From assembly GCF_905175375.1 (NCBI RefSeq), contig NZ_CAJIMS010000001.1, positions 1,860,001 to 1,924,000 of the forward strand: a stretch of DNA of 64,000 nt, in the 5' to 3' direction. This document shows positions 9,661-19,700 of this stretch, one piece after another. Both the position numbers and the translations under genes were made by a program. The notes beneath the pieces were generated by a model. The model made no database searches, was not told where the DNA came from, and worked only from the letters and a program-made list of their open reading frames with translations. Positions within the stretch are counted from its first letter, which is position 1, and each line of letters begins with the position of its first letter. The DNA is from Chryseobacterium aquaeductus (GTDB lineage Bacteria > Bacteroidota > Bacteroidia > Flavobacteriales > Weeksellaceae).

Positions 9661-10893
9661 ATGGGCAAAAAGTATTCAGACATAAAAGACAAACTAAAAT
9701 TAGAGATTACCAAGACGGAAAATAACGACTTGGCTCATTTGACGCACTTTTTTCAGAACCATAAAAATGGTGTCTCTCAATATTATAGACCGACTGCAAC
9801 TACTTATTTAACGGAATTACATAATAAACTCAGTATTGTTGAAGAACCTGATTTTCAGTATTATTTGCCAATAAAATGGGATGTTCCATTTCCGCCACCC
9901 ACGACGCCAAAATTCAGATTTATTGATTTGTTTGCTGGAATTGGAGGAATAAGAATGGCATTTCAGAACATTGGCGGAAAATGTGTTTTTACTAGCGAGT
10001 GGGATACTTATTCAAAGAGGACTTATGATGCTAATTTTGGAGAAGTTCCATTTGGTGATATTACCAAAATTCCAGAAGGCGAAATTCCCGACCACGACAT
10101 TTTGTTGGGTGGATTTCCTTGTCAACCGTTTTCTATTGCGGGAGTTTCGAAAAAAAATGCCTTGGGTAAAGCTCACGGATTTTTAGACGAAACTCAAGGG
10201 ACATTATTTTTTGACGTCGCAAGAATTATAAAACATAAAATGCCAAAGGCGTTTATGTTGGAAAACGTAAAAAATCTTGTTTCTCATGACAAAGGAAAAA
10301 CTTTTACAATAATAAAAGAAACTCTAAAAAAATTAGGCTACTCAATTCATTTCAAAGTTTTAGATGGTCAACATTTTGTGCCACAACATAGAGAAAGAAT
10401 TATAATTGTAGGCTTTAACAACAATGTTTTTAACGGAGAAGAAACTTTTGAATTTCCAAAAATGGGAAATACAAAGTTTGCTATCAGAGATATTTTAGAA
10501 GATGAAGTTGATCCGAAGTATACTTTGTCGGATAAACTTTGGAACTACTTACAAGAGTACGCAAAAAAGCATAAAGCTAAAGGAAATGGCTTTGGTTTCG
10601 GATTGGCTAATTTAGACGGTATTTCGAGAACAATGAGTGCAAGGTATTACAAAGATGGAGCGGAAATTTTAATACCACAAGAAGGTTTAAACCCAAGACG
10701 TTTAACTCCAAGAGAATGTGCAAGACTTCAAGGATTTCCGGATAGTTTTATCATTCCTGTTTCGGACAATCAAGCATATAAACAATTTGGCAATTCAGTT
10801 GTAACACCTTTAATTCAAGCAGTTGGAAAGAATATGCTAAAAGAAATTTTGAAAATCAATGAACCTACAAAATCTAAAGTCGCTGTTCATTGA
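9661..10893 (+). CDS. DNA (cytosine-5)-methyltransferase of a type II R-M system
   Basis: About 410 residues with the ordered C5-methyltransferase motifs. Motif I is [15 protein letters not shown], motif [11 protein letters not shown] carries the catalytic Cys, and motif VI is ENVKNL. Motif VIII is QHRERI and motif X is QFGNSVV. A target-recognition region lies between VIII and X. It transfers methyl from SAM to cytosine C5 to protect host DNA. I take ATG 9661. An in-frame TTG at 9631 would add ten residues and cannot be excluded. The nuclease gene overlaps the 3' end by 35 bp, so the two are coupled. Confidence 0.93.
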   Translation: MGKKYSDIKDKLKLEITKTENNDLAHLTHFFQNHKNGVSQYYRPTATTYLTELHNKLSIVEEPDFQYYLPIKWDVPFPPPTTPKFRFIDLFAGIGGIRMAFQNIGGKCVFTSEWDTYSKRTYDANFGEVPFGDITKIPEGEIPDHDILLGGFPCQPFSIAGVSKKNALGKAHGFLDETQGTLFFDVARIIKHKMPKAFMLENVKNLVSHDKGKTFTIIKETLKKLGYSIHFKVLDGQHFVPQHRERIIIVGFNNNVFNGEETFEFPKMGNTKFAIRDILEDEVDPKYTLSDKLWNYLQEYAKKHKAKGNGFGFGLANLDGISRTMSARYYKDGAEILIPQEGLNPRRLTPRECARLQGFPDSFIIPVSDNQAYKQFGNSVVTPLIQAVGKNMLKEILKINEPTKSKVAVH

Positions 10894-12166
10894 TAACGGT
10901 TGTACGAAAATTTACATCAAGAAACTTTCGCCAAACGATAATTCAAAAAATCAAGTTTACTTCGGTGGTAGCTTTGAAATTTTAAACATTTTACCAATTT
11001 CTGAAATCAAAAATGAAGAGGCAGGTGAGTGGAATAAAGAACGTTTTAAAGCATCTATAAATTTCTCTTGGATTGCAGAAGATGGAAATTTGTTTCCTGC
11101 ACCAAATGCACAACTTATTCTTTATCCTAAATATCCAGAAGTCAGGTTTTCAGGTTTTTTACAAAAGTGCCAAAATCCACCATCCGCATTAATGACACAA
11201 AGGCTTGCTGACAGGCTTTTATTCTTTTCAGTTGCCAAAAACGGAAGCATTTTAGGTTACGTAGCAGACCCAAATTCTGAAATCGCAAATGAATTTGCAA
11301 ACCAACAAAACATTACAGAACACGGAGTTTTTAAACTAATTGAATTACCACAAGTTGCAAACAATAGAGCCGACTTAATTAATGAATTGCTTCGCATTCA
11401 TCAATTGGGTTGGATAAAATCAAAACGACTTGATAGACTTGGAAATCTTATGGCTTGTGAAGCACCAAATTGTGGCGGCTACACTTTAGAAGCTGAATTA
11501 GGAATCACACCAAATGGATATTCAGAACCTGACTTTTTAGGTTGGGAAGTAAAACAATTTGGCGTTGCTAATTTTGCAAGAGTAAACTCTGCAATTATAA
11601 CTTTAATGACACCCGAACCTACTGACGGAATTTATCGAACCGATGGAGCAGAAGCGTTTTTAAGGCAATATGGTTATGCCGACAGAACTGGAAGAGAAGA
11701 CCGAATAAATTTTGGTGGAGTTCATAAAATGGGTGTTAGACATCCGTTGACAAATTTAGAAATGCAATTAATCGGTTTTGACGCAGAAAGTGGAAAAATC
11801 AGAAATACAAACGGACGAATTTCATTAGTTGACATTAACGGAAATGAAACAGCATCTTGGAGTTTTGCGTCTATGCTTTTGCATTGGAATAGGAAACATA
11901 ATCAAGCGTGTTATGTTCCTTCACTGTCTGAAACTTCAAACGAAAGACAATACAAATACGGAAATAACATAATTTTAGGAACAGGAACTGATTTTCAGCT
12001 TTTTCTCGGACAGATGGCGAATGGAAATATTTACTATGACCCAGGAATTAAAATGGAAAATGCCTCCACAAAACCGAAGATTAAGAAACGTAGTCAATTC
12101 AGAATTAAGTCGCAGAATTTACCATATTTATACAAGGTAAATGAAGTTTTAGATATATCAAAATAG
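10859..12166 (+). CDS. Type II restriction endonuclease, MvaI/BcnI-like
   Basis: 435 residues. The central segment ([20 protein letters not shown], then [20 protein letters not shown]) resembles the catalytic region of the MvaI/BcnI nuclease family. Candidate metal residues are Asp225, Glu230 and Lys232, in D-x4-E-x-K order. The start lies inside the methyltransferase gene in another frame, the usual overlapping R-M layout. These enzymes act as monomers on short sites such as CCWGG or CCSGG; the site here cannot be derived. No terminator is obvious before the long AT-rich spacer. Confidence 0.82.
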   Translation: MNLQNLKSLFIDNGCTKIYIKKLSPNDNSKNQVYFGGSFEILNILPISEIKNEEAGEWNKERFKASINFSWIAEDGNLFPAPNAQLILYPKYPEVRFSGFLQKCQNPPSALMTQRLADRLLFFSVAKNGSILGYVADPNSEIANEFANQQNITEHGVFKLIELPQVANNRADLINELLRIHQLGWIKSKRLDRLGNLMACEAPNCGGYTLEAELGITPNGYSEPDFLGWEVKQFGVANFARVNSAIITLMTPEPTDGIYRTDGAEAFLRQYGYADRTGREDRINFGGVHKMGVRHPLTNLEMQLIGFDAESGKIRNTNGRISLVDINGNETASWSFASMLLHWNRKHNQACYVPSLSETSNERQYKYGNNIILGTGTDFQLFLGQMANGNIYYDPGIKMENASTKPKIKKRSQFRIKSQNLPYLYKVNEVLDISK

Positions 12167-12592
12167 CAAATTAAACTTCACTAATCAAGAGACACTATTA
12201 GCAAATATTTTTCAATGTTGTAGGGTAGCAAAAATTCAAAAATTATATTCCTATTTTACATTATATTGAAAGAATATTTACTTCAACTTCGTCCCTGCTA
12301 CGCACTCATTCACTTATCATTTAAACCAAATTTTATTCTTTAGACATATGCGTTTACGTTTTATGCGTACTTTTAAATGCTTTACACAGATAAATTTCTA
12401 TTTTATACGTTAAACAATATATCTAAAACTTCATCAAATCAATTTTAAACATAGAAAAATCATTCTAAAACGTAGAAATATATTTGTTAAACTATAAACG
12501 ATGTATTTAAAACGTAATCTTTGAGGTTTTAAACGGATAATGTTCTCTGGTGTGTGTATTTTTATTACTTTTATCAATAAAATTTAACACAA
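12167..12592. other. 426-bp AT-rich spacer with a phased repeat array
   Basis: No gene is visible. The distal 210 bp consist of ten degenerate 21-bp units (listed separately). The proximal part shows no clear signal. Confidence 0.8.
12339..12548 (+). repeat. Ten tandem 21-bp degenerate units upstream of an HTH gene
   Basis: Starting at 12339, every 21 bp begins with a variant of TTTAAACGTA followed by an A/T-rich half. T2, A4 and C7 are identical in all ten units; the C positions run 12345, 12366, 12387 and so on to 12534. A possible eleventh unit (TTTAAACC) precedes with 19-bp spacing. 21 bp is two helical turns, so all units face the same side of the DNA. The array ends 44 bp before the ATG of the HTH gene, so an operator array for that protein is the simplest reading. 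Confidence 0.85.
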
Positions 12593-12955
12593 ATGAGTTT
12601 AAGAAAGTATCAGGAGAAAACTGCGTCTCCACATCCGCATATTGGTGCGATGGTTCGTAAAGTGATGATTAATAAAGCAGTTTCGCAGGCAGAATTGGCG
12701 AGGAGACTGCAGATCAGTTCGTCTTCAATGGCACAATATTTCCGAAATTCGTCACTGCAATTTGGGATATTATGGAATTTGGGGATTGCTTTGGAGCACG
12801 ATTTTTTAACGGAATTGAGCAATTATTATCCGGTTAACATTTCTTTCAACGAGAAATCAAAGCTGGTTTCCGAGTTGAGGGAGAAAACTGAAAAAATAAA
12901 TGATTTGGAAAAGGAAATTAAAATTTATAAAGCAGCTTTAGGTATTAAAGATTAG
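12593..12955 (+). CDS. XRE-type HTH regulator with C-terminal coiled coil
   Basis: 120 residues. An N-terminal helix-turn-helix (VSQAELARRLQISSSSMAQY) is followed by a hydrophobic dimer-like segment. A charged heptad-patterned tail (LVSELREKTEKINDLEKEI) is probably a coiled coil. It is a soluble DNA-binding protein, likely binding the 21-bp array immediately upstream and so regulating itself. It stands next to an R-M pair, but at 120 residues with a coiled coil it is larger than usual R-M controller proteins. A terminator follows. Target and role beyond autoregulation are inference. Confidence 0.8.
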   Translation: MSLRKYQEKTASPHPHIGAMVRKVMINKAVSQAELARRLQISSSSMAQYFRNSSLQFGILWNLGIALEHDFLTELSNYYPVNISFNEKSKLVSELREKTEKINDLEKEIKIYKAALGIKD

Positions 12956-13003
12956 TTTAATAATTTACTGAAGAACAATCAATACACATTTTTCGGAATA
13001 CAG

Positions 13004-13029
13004 GCTGCTCAGTTTGAGCAGCTTTATTC
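13004..13029 (+). terminator. Hairpin terminator after the HTH gene
   Basis: GCTGCTCA and TGAGCAGC form a perfect 8-bp stem around GTT, followed by a short T-rich tract. Confidence 0.75.
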
Positions 13030-13053
13030 TTAATTTGGAATTTTAAGTAGCAA

Positions 13054-13323
13054 TTACTTTCTCCTCTTATACTTTAAATGCACCAACAAATACACCTCAT
13101 CTTTTTCTATGTCTTTGCACCAGGTACGCTCGGTTACCAACGCGTTTTCATACAAGTAAAGATCTTCCATATTGTTGACGTATTCTAATCTTTCGGATGT
13201 TTTGTATTTGAAAAACGAAATCAGATTGACCTCATCACCTACTGCAGGCGCAACAGGAAATTCCACAGAGTTTTCAAACTCAAATTCTATATCGTAGGAA
13301 TAAAATCTTATTTTAACGCTCAT
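13054..13323 (-). CDS. Conserved-looking small soluble protein, function unknown
   Basis: 89 residues beginning MSVKIRFYSYDIEFEFEN, with alternating strand-like segments. A basic tail (LLVHLKYKRRK) closes it. There is no signal peptide or membrane segment. The composition and tidy start and stop look like a real gene. It converges on the HTH gene across the terminator at 13004. I do not recognise the family. Confidence 0.6.
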   Translation of the reverse strand: MSVKIRFYSYDIEFEFENSVEFPVAPAVGDEVNLISFFKYKTSERLEYVNNMEDLYLYENALVTERTWCKDIEKDEVYLLVHLKYKRRK

Positions 13324-13444
13324 ACTTTTATTTTCATCAAATATATCGAAAATAAAGGGTTTTGCGGTGTTAATATGAAATCTAAGGTCTGAAATTCTTT
13401 ACCACTTTAATTGATGATAAACTTGATTATTATTGCGGTCGCAC

Positions 13445-13558
13445 TGTCAATTCGAGTGTTTTTCGAAAAAAAAAATGTATCGAGAATGAGTGAGCTAAAG
13501 ACTACAAGTTATACGATCAGAAACTTCTCGATACGCTTTTTTCAAAATCGAACTGACG
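13445..13558. repeat. Palindromic dispersed repeat, copy X
   Basis: The outer arms GTCAATTCGAG and its near-complement ending TCGAACTGAC enclose inner arms TGTATCGAGAA and TTCTCGATACG. The arms are separated by about 40 bp. A related copy lies at 14113-14206. Confidence 0.75.
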
Positions 13559-13581
13559 GTGCAGGATAAATGTAATTTAAC

Positions 13582-13608
13582 AAAAAAGCCGACTCAAAAA
13601 GTCAGCTT
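13582..13608 (-). terminator. Rho-independent terminator of the right flexirubin block
   Basis: Read on the minus strand, AAGCTGACT and AGTCGGCTT form a 9-bp stem (one U-G pair) around a 5-nt loop, followed by six T residues. It closes the transcript that begins near the MMPL gene. Confidence 0.85.
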
Positions 13609-13630
13609 ATATATTTTAAACAAAATCGTT

Positions 13631-14074
13631 TTACGATTTCAATTCCTGAATAAACAAACTGATCTCCGTGCGGATCAGCAGTTGTTCTCCTAAAAATGTT
13701 TCGCAGAAAATATTACAAATGTTTTCGTATTGAGAAATTAATGATGCTTTAGAAATAATTTTATCACCAACTTTTGGCAAACCAAAAATCTCAATCTTTT
13801 TTATATTGGTGATAAAACCTATCACTTTAGTATTTGATTCAGGATTTGCAAAAAAACTTTGTCCGAGAATAGAAGATGAGGTTTGTGCAGAGTGTTCGAT
13901 AAGACCAGCTTCTACAAATTGATCGTTCTGAACGAAGATATTATCTGAAGTAATCACAAAAGAAGTAATCACGTTTTCCGGAGTAAGCTCAAGAATATAA
14001 TCAGCCATTAGCATCGGCTCACGATGAGGTAAAAAATGGTGAATGTTGATGATATTGTCTTCTTTTAACTCCAT
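13631..14074 (-). CDS. 3-hydroxyacyl-ACP dehydratase-like hotdog protein (flexirubin)
   Basis: 147 residues. It has a FabZ/ApeP-like hotdog signature, FLPHREPMLMADYI, with the catalytic-type His retained. The central helix GLIEHSAQTSS carries the Glu region. It should dehydrate 3-hydroxyacyl-ACP intermediates to enoyl forms, the step that builds conjugated polyenes. It is the last gene of the right flexirubin block, 153 bp after a paralogous hotdog gene. It is flanked on both sides by copies of the same palindromic repeat. The substrate is inferred from the cluster. Confidence 0.83.
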   Translation of the reverse strand: MELKEDNIINIHHFLPHREPMLMADYILELTPENVITSFVITSDNIFVQNDQFVEAGLIEHSAQTSSSILGQSFFANPESNTKVIGFITNIKKIEIFGLPKVGDKIISKASLISQYENICNIFCETFLGEQLLIRTEISLFIQELKS

Positions 14075-14112
14075 TTAAATTTTTCTGCTAAAAATTACAG
14101 TTATATCATTTC

Positions 14113-14206
14113 GCCAATTCGAGTAGATTTTGAAAAAATTATAATATGAGGTTTATTTGCTAAAGCTCTCGATACAAATTCTCGCACAATTTTACTCGAA
14201 CTGACG
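14113..14206. repeat. Palindromic dispersed repeat, copy Y
   Basis: CCAATTCGAGTA at the left and TTACTCGAACTGACG at the right form the outer arms, with an internal CTCTCGATAC. The termini match copy X (13445-13558), so the two bracket the dehydratase gene. Confidence 0.7.
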
Positions 14207-14227
14207 AATCGTTTAATTGTTTTAGAT

Positions 14228-14659
14228 CTATTTGACTACCGTTTTCATCTGCGATTTTGCAATGACGGTATCGTTTATCTTCGTGATGATTTCTACCAAA
14301 GTTACGCCCAACATTTCATTCAGAATGGTAGCTTCGGTGACAAGTTGATCGCCAACTTTTGGCAATGATTCGGCTTCGAAAGATTTGATCGCTCCGATAT
14401 AACCAGTCGGAGATTCTTTTCCTAAAAGAAAATATTTGTAACCTGTATGTAAAGCAACACTTTGAGCCTGATGCTCGATCAGTCCTGAAGCCTGAAAAAC
14501 ACCTTCACTCACAAAAATATTATCTTCTTTGATGGTAAAACCTGAGATGACGTGATTTTCAGAATATTCTGATACTTCATCCACCATCACAAAAGGAAAT
14601 TTCTGCGGAATAAGACTTTCTACAAAATCTTTATCAGCATTTGGTAAGGTAATTTCCAT
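14228..14659 (-). CDS. Hotdog dehydratase-like protein lacking the usual His (flexirubin)
   Basis: 143 residues from ATG 14659, which overlaps the DarB stop by one base (TAATG). A longer frame to 14683 would overlap DarB needlessly. The FabZ-like motif reads LIPQKFPFVMVDEV, so Gln replaces the His of the typical PHRxPF. The second motif, GLIEHQAQS, is kept. It is paralogous to the next gene downstream. It may be a non-catalytic partner in a heteromeric dehydratase, or use an altered mechanism. Membership in the pigment pathway is supported by the coupling to DarB. Confidence 0.8.
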   Translation of the reverse strand: MEITLPNADKDFVESLIPQKFPFVMVDEVSEYSENHVISGFTIKEDNIFVSEGVFQASGLIEHQAQSVALHTGYKYFLLGKESPTGYIGAIKSFEAESLPKVGDQLVTEATILNEMLGVTLVEIITKINDTVIAKSQMKTVVK

Positions 14660-15798
14660 TAGCAAACTGTTAATAATGCACAAGAATAAGCAAATCTTCC
14701 ACTTTCTGGTACACAGAGAAGAATTCTTTCTCCTTTTTTAAGATTTCCTGAATTCATCAATTGCTCAACGGCGATAAAGATTGATCCTGCTCCTACATTT
14801 CCAACTTCTGATAGATTATAAAACCATTTTTCCCACGGGAAATCCAGACCCACATTGGCAAACTCCTCTTTCAAACCTTCTTTAAAATATCCTGAAGAAA
14901 TATGCGCCAAAACGTGATCAATAGAATCTGGATCAAGTTCGTGCTTGTCGAATGATGTTCTTAAACTTTCGGCACCTTTTACCAGAATATATTTATCTAA
15001 AATTTTAGTGTCTTGTTTTAAAGCAAAAATCGATTGGTTCAGCCATTCTTCAGCAGGATATTCTGCCCAGGATTTTAAGCTTCCGTCTTCCTGCTTTTCA
15101 CAACCGGAATACATACAAGCTTCAATTTCATGAGCGTAAGAATAAAAATCAATCCAGTCTATTCTTAGTGAAATTTCATTCTCTCTTGGTTTTGGTTCCA
15201 ATAAAAATGCAGAAGCACCGTCAGAAAGCATCCATCTCAAAAATTCTCTTTTGAAAGCGATTATAGGTCTTTCTTCCAGAAGTTTTAGGTTTTCAGCTTC
15301 GTGGTTGAATTTATCTGCAGTCATCCACGCAGACATTCTTTCCGAACCTACGCAAACGGCGTTATCTTTAATTCCTGCTTTAATGTTTAGAAAACCATAG
15401 TTCAATGCATTCATTCCTGAATTACAAAGTCCTGTTGAGGTATTGATTTCTACAGATTTACCGATATTCAGCTCACCATGCACCATTGATGAATGAGATG
15501 GCTGTATTTGATCTGCAGAAGAAGTTCCGCAAGAGAGAAGTTGCATATCTTCCTTTTTGAATTGATCATCAAAAAGACCTTCTACAGCTTTTGCGGTAAT
15601 TTGGGCATTGGTATGTGTAGACTTTCCGTTTTTATCTAAAGCGAAATATCTTGTTTTTATTTTATTGTTCCTTAGAATTAAAGCTCTCGCTTTCGAAGGT
15701 GTATCATTTACCAAGCCAAGGTAGCTTTCCATTTCGTCATTAGAAACGGGTTCATTTGGCAAGTATGTTGAAGCTTTTGTTATGAATACGTCGTACAT
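14659..15798 (-). CDS. darB: DarB-type ketosynthase III (dialkylresorcinol / flexirubin)
   Basis: 379 residues, FabH-like thiolase fold. The active-site set is Cys125 in STGLCNSGMN, His299 in VLAHISSGYF and Asn334 in EVGNVGAGS. DarB enzymes join two beta-ketoacyl chains and cyclise them to the precursor of the dialkylresorcinol that forms the alcohol part of flexirubins. It lies 2 bp after darA and overlaps the following dehydratase-like gene by one base, in the order expected for the locus. Identification rests on family motifs plus the adjacent DarA homologue. Confidence 0.88.
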   Translation of the reverse strand: MYDVFITKASTYLPNEPVSNDEMESYLGLVNDTPSKARALILRNNKIKTRYFALDKNGKSTHTNAQITAKAVEGLFDDQFKKEDMQLLSCGTSSADQIQPSHSSMVHGELNIGKSVEINTSTGLCNSGMNALNYGFLNIKAGIKDNAVCVGSERMSAWMTADKFNHEAENLKLLEERPIIAFKREFLRWMLSDGASAFLLEPKPRENEISLRIDWIDFYSYAHEIEACMYSGCEKQEDGSLKSWAEYPAEEWLNQSIFALKQDTKILDKYILVKGAESLRTSFDKHELDPDSIDHVLAHISSGYFKEGLKEEFANVGLDFPWEKWFYNLSEVGNVGAGSIFIAVEQLMNSGNLKKGERILLCVPESGRFAYSCALLTVC

Positions 15799-15800
15799 TT

Positions 15801-16715
15801 CTATTTTAAATTAAGTCCTTGTAAATATTTTTTCTGTTTTTGTCTTTTAGACCATAAAACAGGCGCTAATAATATATGAAAAACCAAAACAATTGGTGAA
15901 ATAATCCAAATTGCTGCCATCAAATATACCTTAAAGAATTTAATCAGCAAAGGTCGTTTTTCTTTTTTCTTGATAATCAGATTACTCCATACTGTAAAGA
16001 TTTTGTTTCCTACTTTCTCAACTCTCACTAGAAAAGGTCTGATTTCTACAGCACCGTTTTTCACCAAATCAGGCTGTAGATTTGCAAAGTCATTGTTGTC
16101 AAAATGATTTTCGATTATTTTTCCGTATTTCCCTGCACCATTGATTTCTTCATCAGAAACTCCTGCAGCAGGCAGCATTCCGGATTTTTGTTTTTCTCCG
16201 GTTGTTAACCAACGCAGAATCGTCAATACGCTTGTATAATTGTCATGTCTGTCTACCAAAGCGATGTTTCCAATCAGTTTGGCGTTCATGTTTTTTAGAT
16301 AAACTTTTAGTTTTTCCTGAGAAAGCATCCACATATTTCTGGTTGCAGAAACTGTGACAATAGGAGTGTCTTTCAATAAAGCCTCTGCAAAACCACTTTT
16401 CAGAAAAGAAATAATAGGGATGGATGGTGTAAGATACCAAACCTGATAGCCGAAAAGGATGAGGTCATATTTTTTATTCAATACATCTTCCGGTGGAGGA
16501 ATAATTTCACTTGGAATTTGCAAATAAGACTCTGGGAAAGTATTAAAAAAGACATCGCTTGACCAAGGAAAAGGAAAATCTTTTTTAAGCTGAATTTGGT
16601 AATAAGTCACTTTGTATTCGTCTATTTTATCTTCAAAAGGTTGGGCGATATTTTTCATAATATCTCCCAGTTGTCCTGTTTGAGTATAATATATAACAAG
16701 TACGTTTTTCTGCAT
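15801..16715 (-). CDS. darA: DarA, dialkylresorcinol aromatase-type enzyme
   Basis: 304 residues. An N-terminal flavodoxin-like fold starts with the phosphate-binding loop in NVLVIYYTQTGQLGDI and continues through FGYQVWYLTPSIPI. The C-terminus has a hydrophobic hairpin (IKFFKVYLMAAIWIISPIVL) that probably attaches it to the membrane. DarA acts after DarB to aromatise the cyclised product to a dialkylresorcinol. The two genes are 2 bp apart. The MMPL exporter gene precedes it by 39 bp. Confidence 0.87.
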   Translation of the reverse strand: MQKNVLVIYYTQTGQLGDIMKNIAQPFEDKIDEYKVTYYQIQLKKDFPFPWSSDVFFNTFPESYLQIPSEIIPPPEDVLNKKYDLILFGYQVWYLTPSIPIISFLKSGFAEALLKDTPIVTVSATRNMWMLSQEKLKVYLKNMNAKLIGNIALVDRHDNYTSVLTILRWLTTGEKQKSGMLPAAGVSDEEINGAGKYGKIIENHFDNNDFANLQPDLVKNGAVEIRPFLVRVEKVGNKIFTVWSNLIIKKKEKRPLLIKFFKVYLMAAIWIISPIVLVFHILLAPVLWSKRQKQKKYLQGLNLK

Positions 16716-16754
16716 TAGAATTTTTTATGGTTTACAAAAATATGCTTTTAAGAT

Positions 16755-19700
16755 TTATTTTTCACTTCCGAATACTTTTATAGATTCGGAAGTAAGCACT
16801 AAGTTAAAAGACGGGTCGTCGAAAACTGTATTTTTTGTGTTTACAAAGATAATAGTTTTGGGAAGATTGGTGATTTCATTTAAATTAAAGTTTGAATCTG
16901 AAATCACAAGAACATCGATGTCTTTGGTAACTTCAGATATATTTTTAATATAATTCAATTTTCTTGTTTTCACAATATAATTGTTGGCAGCAATCTGCCT
17001 TTTTTCTTCGTTCTGAATTAAACTGAAAACCCTTCTTCCGGCTTGCTGAAGTGTTAAAAGAATGTCTTTTTGCCCGAAATCGTCTGCAATGTGTAAAACG
17101 TTTGCGTCTTTTGCGATGTGTTTGTTTAGTTCAAAATATACAGATCTGTTTTCTTTGAAATCTTGTTTGACTTCTTTTACAACATCTGTTTCTTTGTAAA
17201 GAAAACTTAAAAATAGTTTCTTTTTAAAATAATTTTCGTCTTCAATTTGGTTTCTCAACTTAGAAAATTCGTTTCTGAAATAAGCGTTGATGTTCTTCGC
17301 CCTTTCTTTGTAAGTCGTCCCGAATGACAAATCTTCTTTACTGATCCTTTCGCCAACTTTTACAATGATATTTCCGTCGTAAATAATGAAATCACCTTTT
17401 GGCAAAACTTCAGAATTGCCGTTAATGTAAAGCGGTAAAATATCCAAACCAAATTGTTCAGCGAGATAAAAAGCACCTTTGTGGAAACGTTTTACATCAT
17501 TATTATAAGATCGTTCTGCTTCCGGAAATACAACTAAAGAATATCCTTGATCAATTTTTTCCTTCAATTTTTCCTTCCCATTTTCTATTCCTTGAGAAAC
17601 GGGATAAAATCCTAAAGCCTTCACCAATTTCCCAAAAACAGGCGAATCATAAACCCAATCATTCACCAGATAAACGATTTTATGTGTAGCCATTGCAATT
17701 GCCAGTGTATCCAAAAAAGAAGTATGATTGGCGATGATGATTGCAGGTCTGCTGAAATCTTCATGAGGATTGGTGATAACTTTTTTCTTAACAAAAGGAT
17801 TTCCGTGCAACACAGACGATAAAAATTTAGCTAAAATCAATTTGATTAAGTCTAAAGTTTTGCCTTTGGAATTTTTCACGAAAACACTTCCAATTACTGA
17901 AAAGATCAATCCACCCAAACCATAATAGATAAAGAGAATCACCGAGTGTAAGAACAATTTGAATGTGATTGGTGAAAGTCCTTTTTTCGTTCGGTTGATA
18001 ATTAAAAACTTGAACCAGAACGGATATAAAGTCGAAGTGATAATGATCACAGAAAGCATTCCGATTAAGGCTACCAACGCCAACGAATGCAACGCCGGAT
18101 GTTTTGCAAAAATCAAAGAGCCAATGGAAAGTATTGTAGTGAAAACTGCTAAAATAATAGAAATTCTGTAGGTTGGGAGTTCGTTTTTCCCTGTCGTATG
18201 TTCCTTCTGCATGGCTTTCGTAAGGAAAATACTAAAATCATCACCAACCCCAAAAACCAATGTACAGACAACGGTGCTGAAAATATTGAGTTCCAGTCCT
18301 AAAAAATATAAAAGTCCTGCCGTCACAACTCCCGTCAAAACAATCGGAAACATGGTGAGGAGCGTTAATTCAAAATTTCGAAAGAAAATAATAATTGTGA
18401 AAAGAATTGCCAATAATGAATAATTAATCAATGTATTAAAATCTCTTTTTAGCAGACCTAAAAAGTTCTCGTTCATTTGCTGACGGTCGATTGCGATGGC
18501 ATCGTGTTTCTTTTCAACATCTTTTATGAAAGCGTCTCTTTTCTTTTCGTTTACTTTTACAACATTCGAAACGGTATAAAAACCATTTTCTTCACTGAGA
18601 AATTCTGAAATCTGAAGAGCTTTTATTGCCGAGTAATCTTTTATGCTTAAAGTAGAATATTCTTTGTTTAAATTTTCATTAAACTGATTGAAAGCCGTAG
18701 AATTAAAACCAAATTTGTTACCGTTATTGACCAATTCAGAAATAGTCTGATTCTTTTTATTTTCGTCCCAGAATTTTCTCCAGATTTCAACTTTTTTCTG
18801 CTGGTCTTTTTCTGATAAAACGACATTTCCAACTGAATTATAACTCAAGATTTTCCCTTCCTTTTTTTCTTTCTCCAAAAATTGGCTCAAATCTGAATTT
18901 CTCGCCAAAGCTTCTTCCTCAGAATTTCCGTACGAAATCGTGTAAATTGATTTTGAAGTTATGTCTGAAAGCTTTTCCAATTTGGCTTCGCTTATTTTTA
19001 AATCTTTCGGAATGTAATTGAGATCGCCAATATCATTGTTAAAACCAACGTGTCTGAAACCAAATAAACATGCAATAATAACAAGCGAACAGCCAATAAT
19101 CAAAGGCTTGTTTTTCTCGTAGGGATAATGCCCGATTTTATCGATAAAATTTGTGTTTACTTTTCCCGATTTTTCTTTCGGATGATACAATTGCGGAACA
19201 ATTATTAATGCCAAAACTGACGAAAACAAAACCGTAATCGAAGCGAAAAGTCCCAAATCTTTCAGAGCTTCAGAACGGACAAATACGAGACACAAAAACG
19301 AAACTGCGGTTGTCACACTGCTTAAAATTATCGGTTGCGTAATTTCTTTGTAAAGCTCTTCAATATTGTTGTTGTGCTTGTAGTGTGTGAGAATATGAAG
19401 TGCATAATCGATAGTAATTCCAATCAAAATGGCACCTACACTGAGTGAAATGGCAGAAATTTTATCTTTAATAAAGTACAAAACCAGCAATGCCAGCAAA
19501 ACCGAAAATAATGTCGGCAGGAAAATGATAATCGGTGTGAAAAAACTTCTAAAATAATAGATCAGCAAACTCATAAGCACCGTCATCGAAATAATAACCG
19601 TATTCTGAATGTCTTTTTTGATTTGTTGCGCATTCGCCACCGCAATTACAGGCGAGCCAAAATAACTTAACTCTGTTTTTCCTTTAAAATGTTTGTTAAG

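Larger units (their letters stand above)
13324..13630. other. 307-bp spacer with a palindromic repeat and a terminator
   Basis: It holds a dispersed palindromic repeat (13445-13558) and the minus-strand terminator of the dehydratase gene (13582-13608). Nothing else is seen. Confidence 0.75.

Noticed and set aside
12339..12548. The 21-bp array as a CRISPR array
   Set aside because: The units are contiguous and degenerate, with no spacers, and there are no cas genes nearby.
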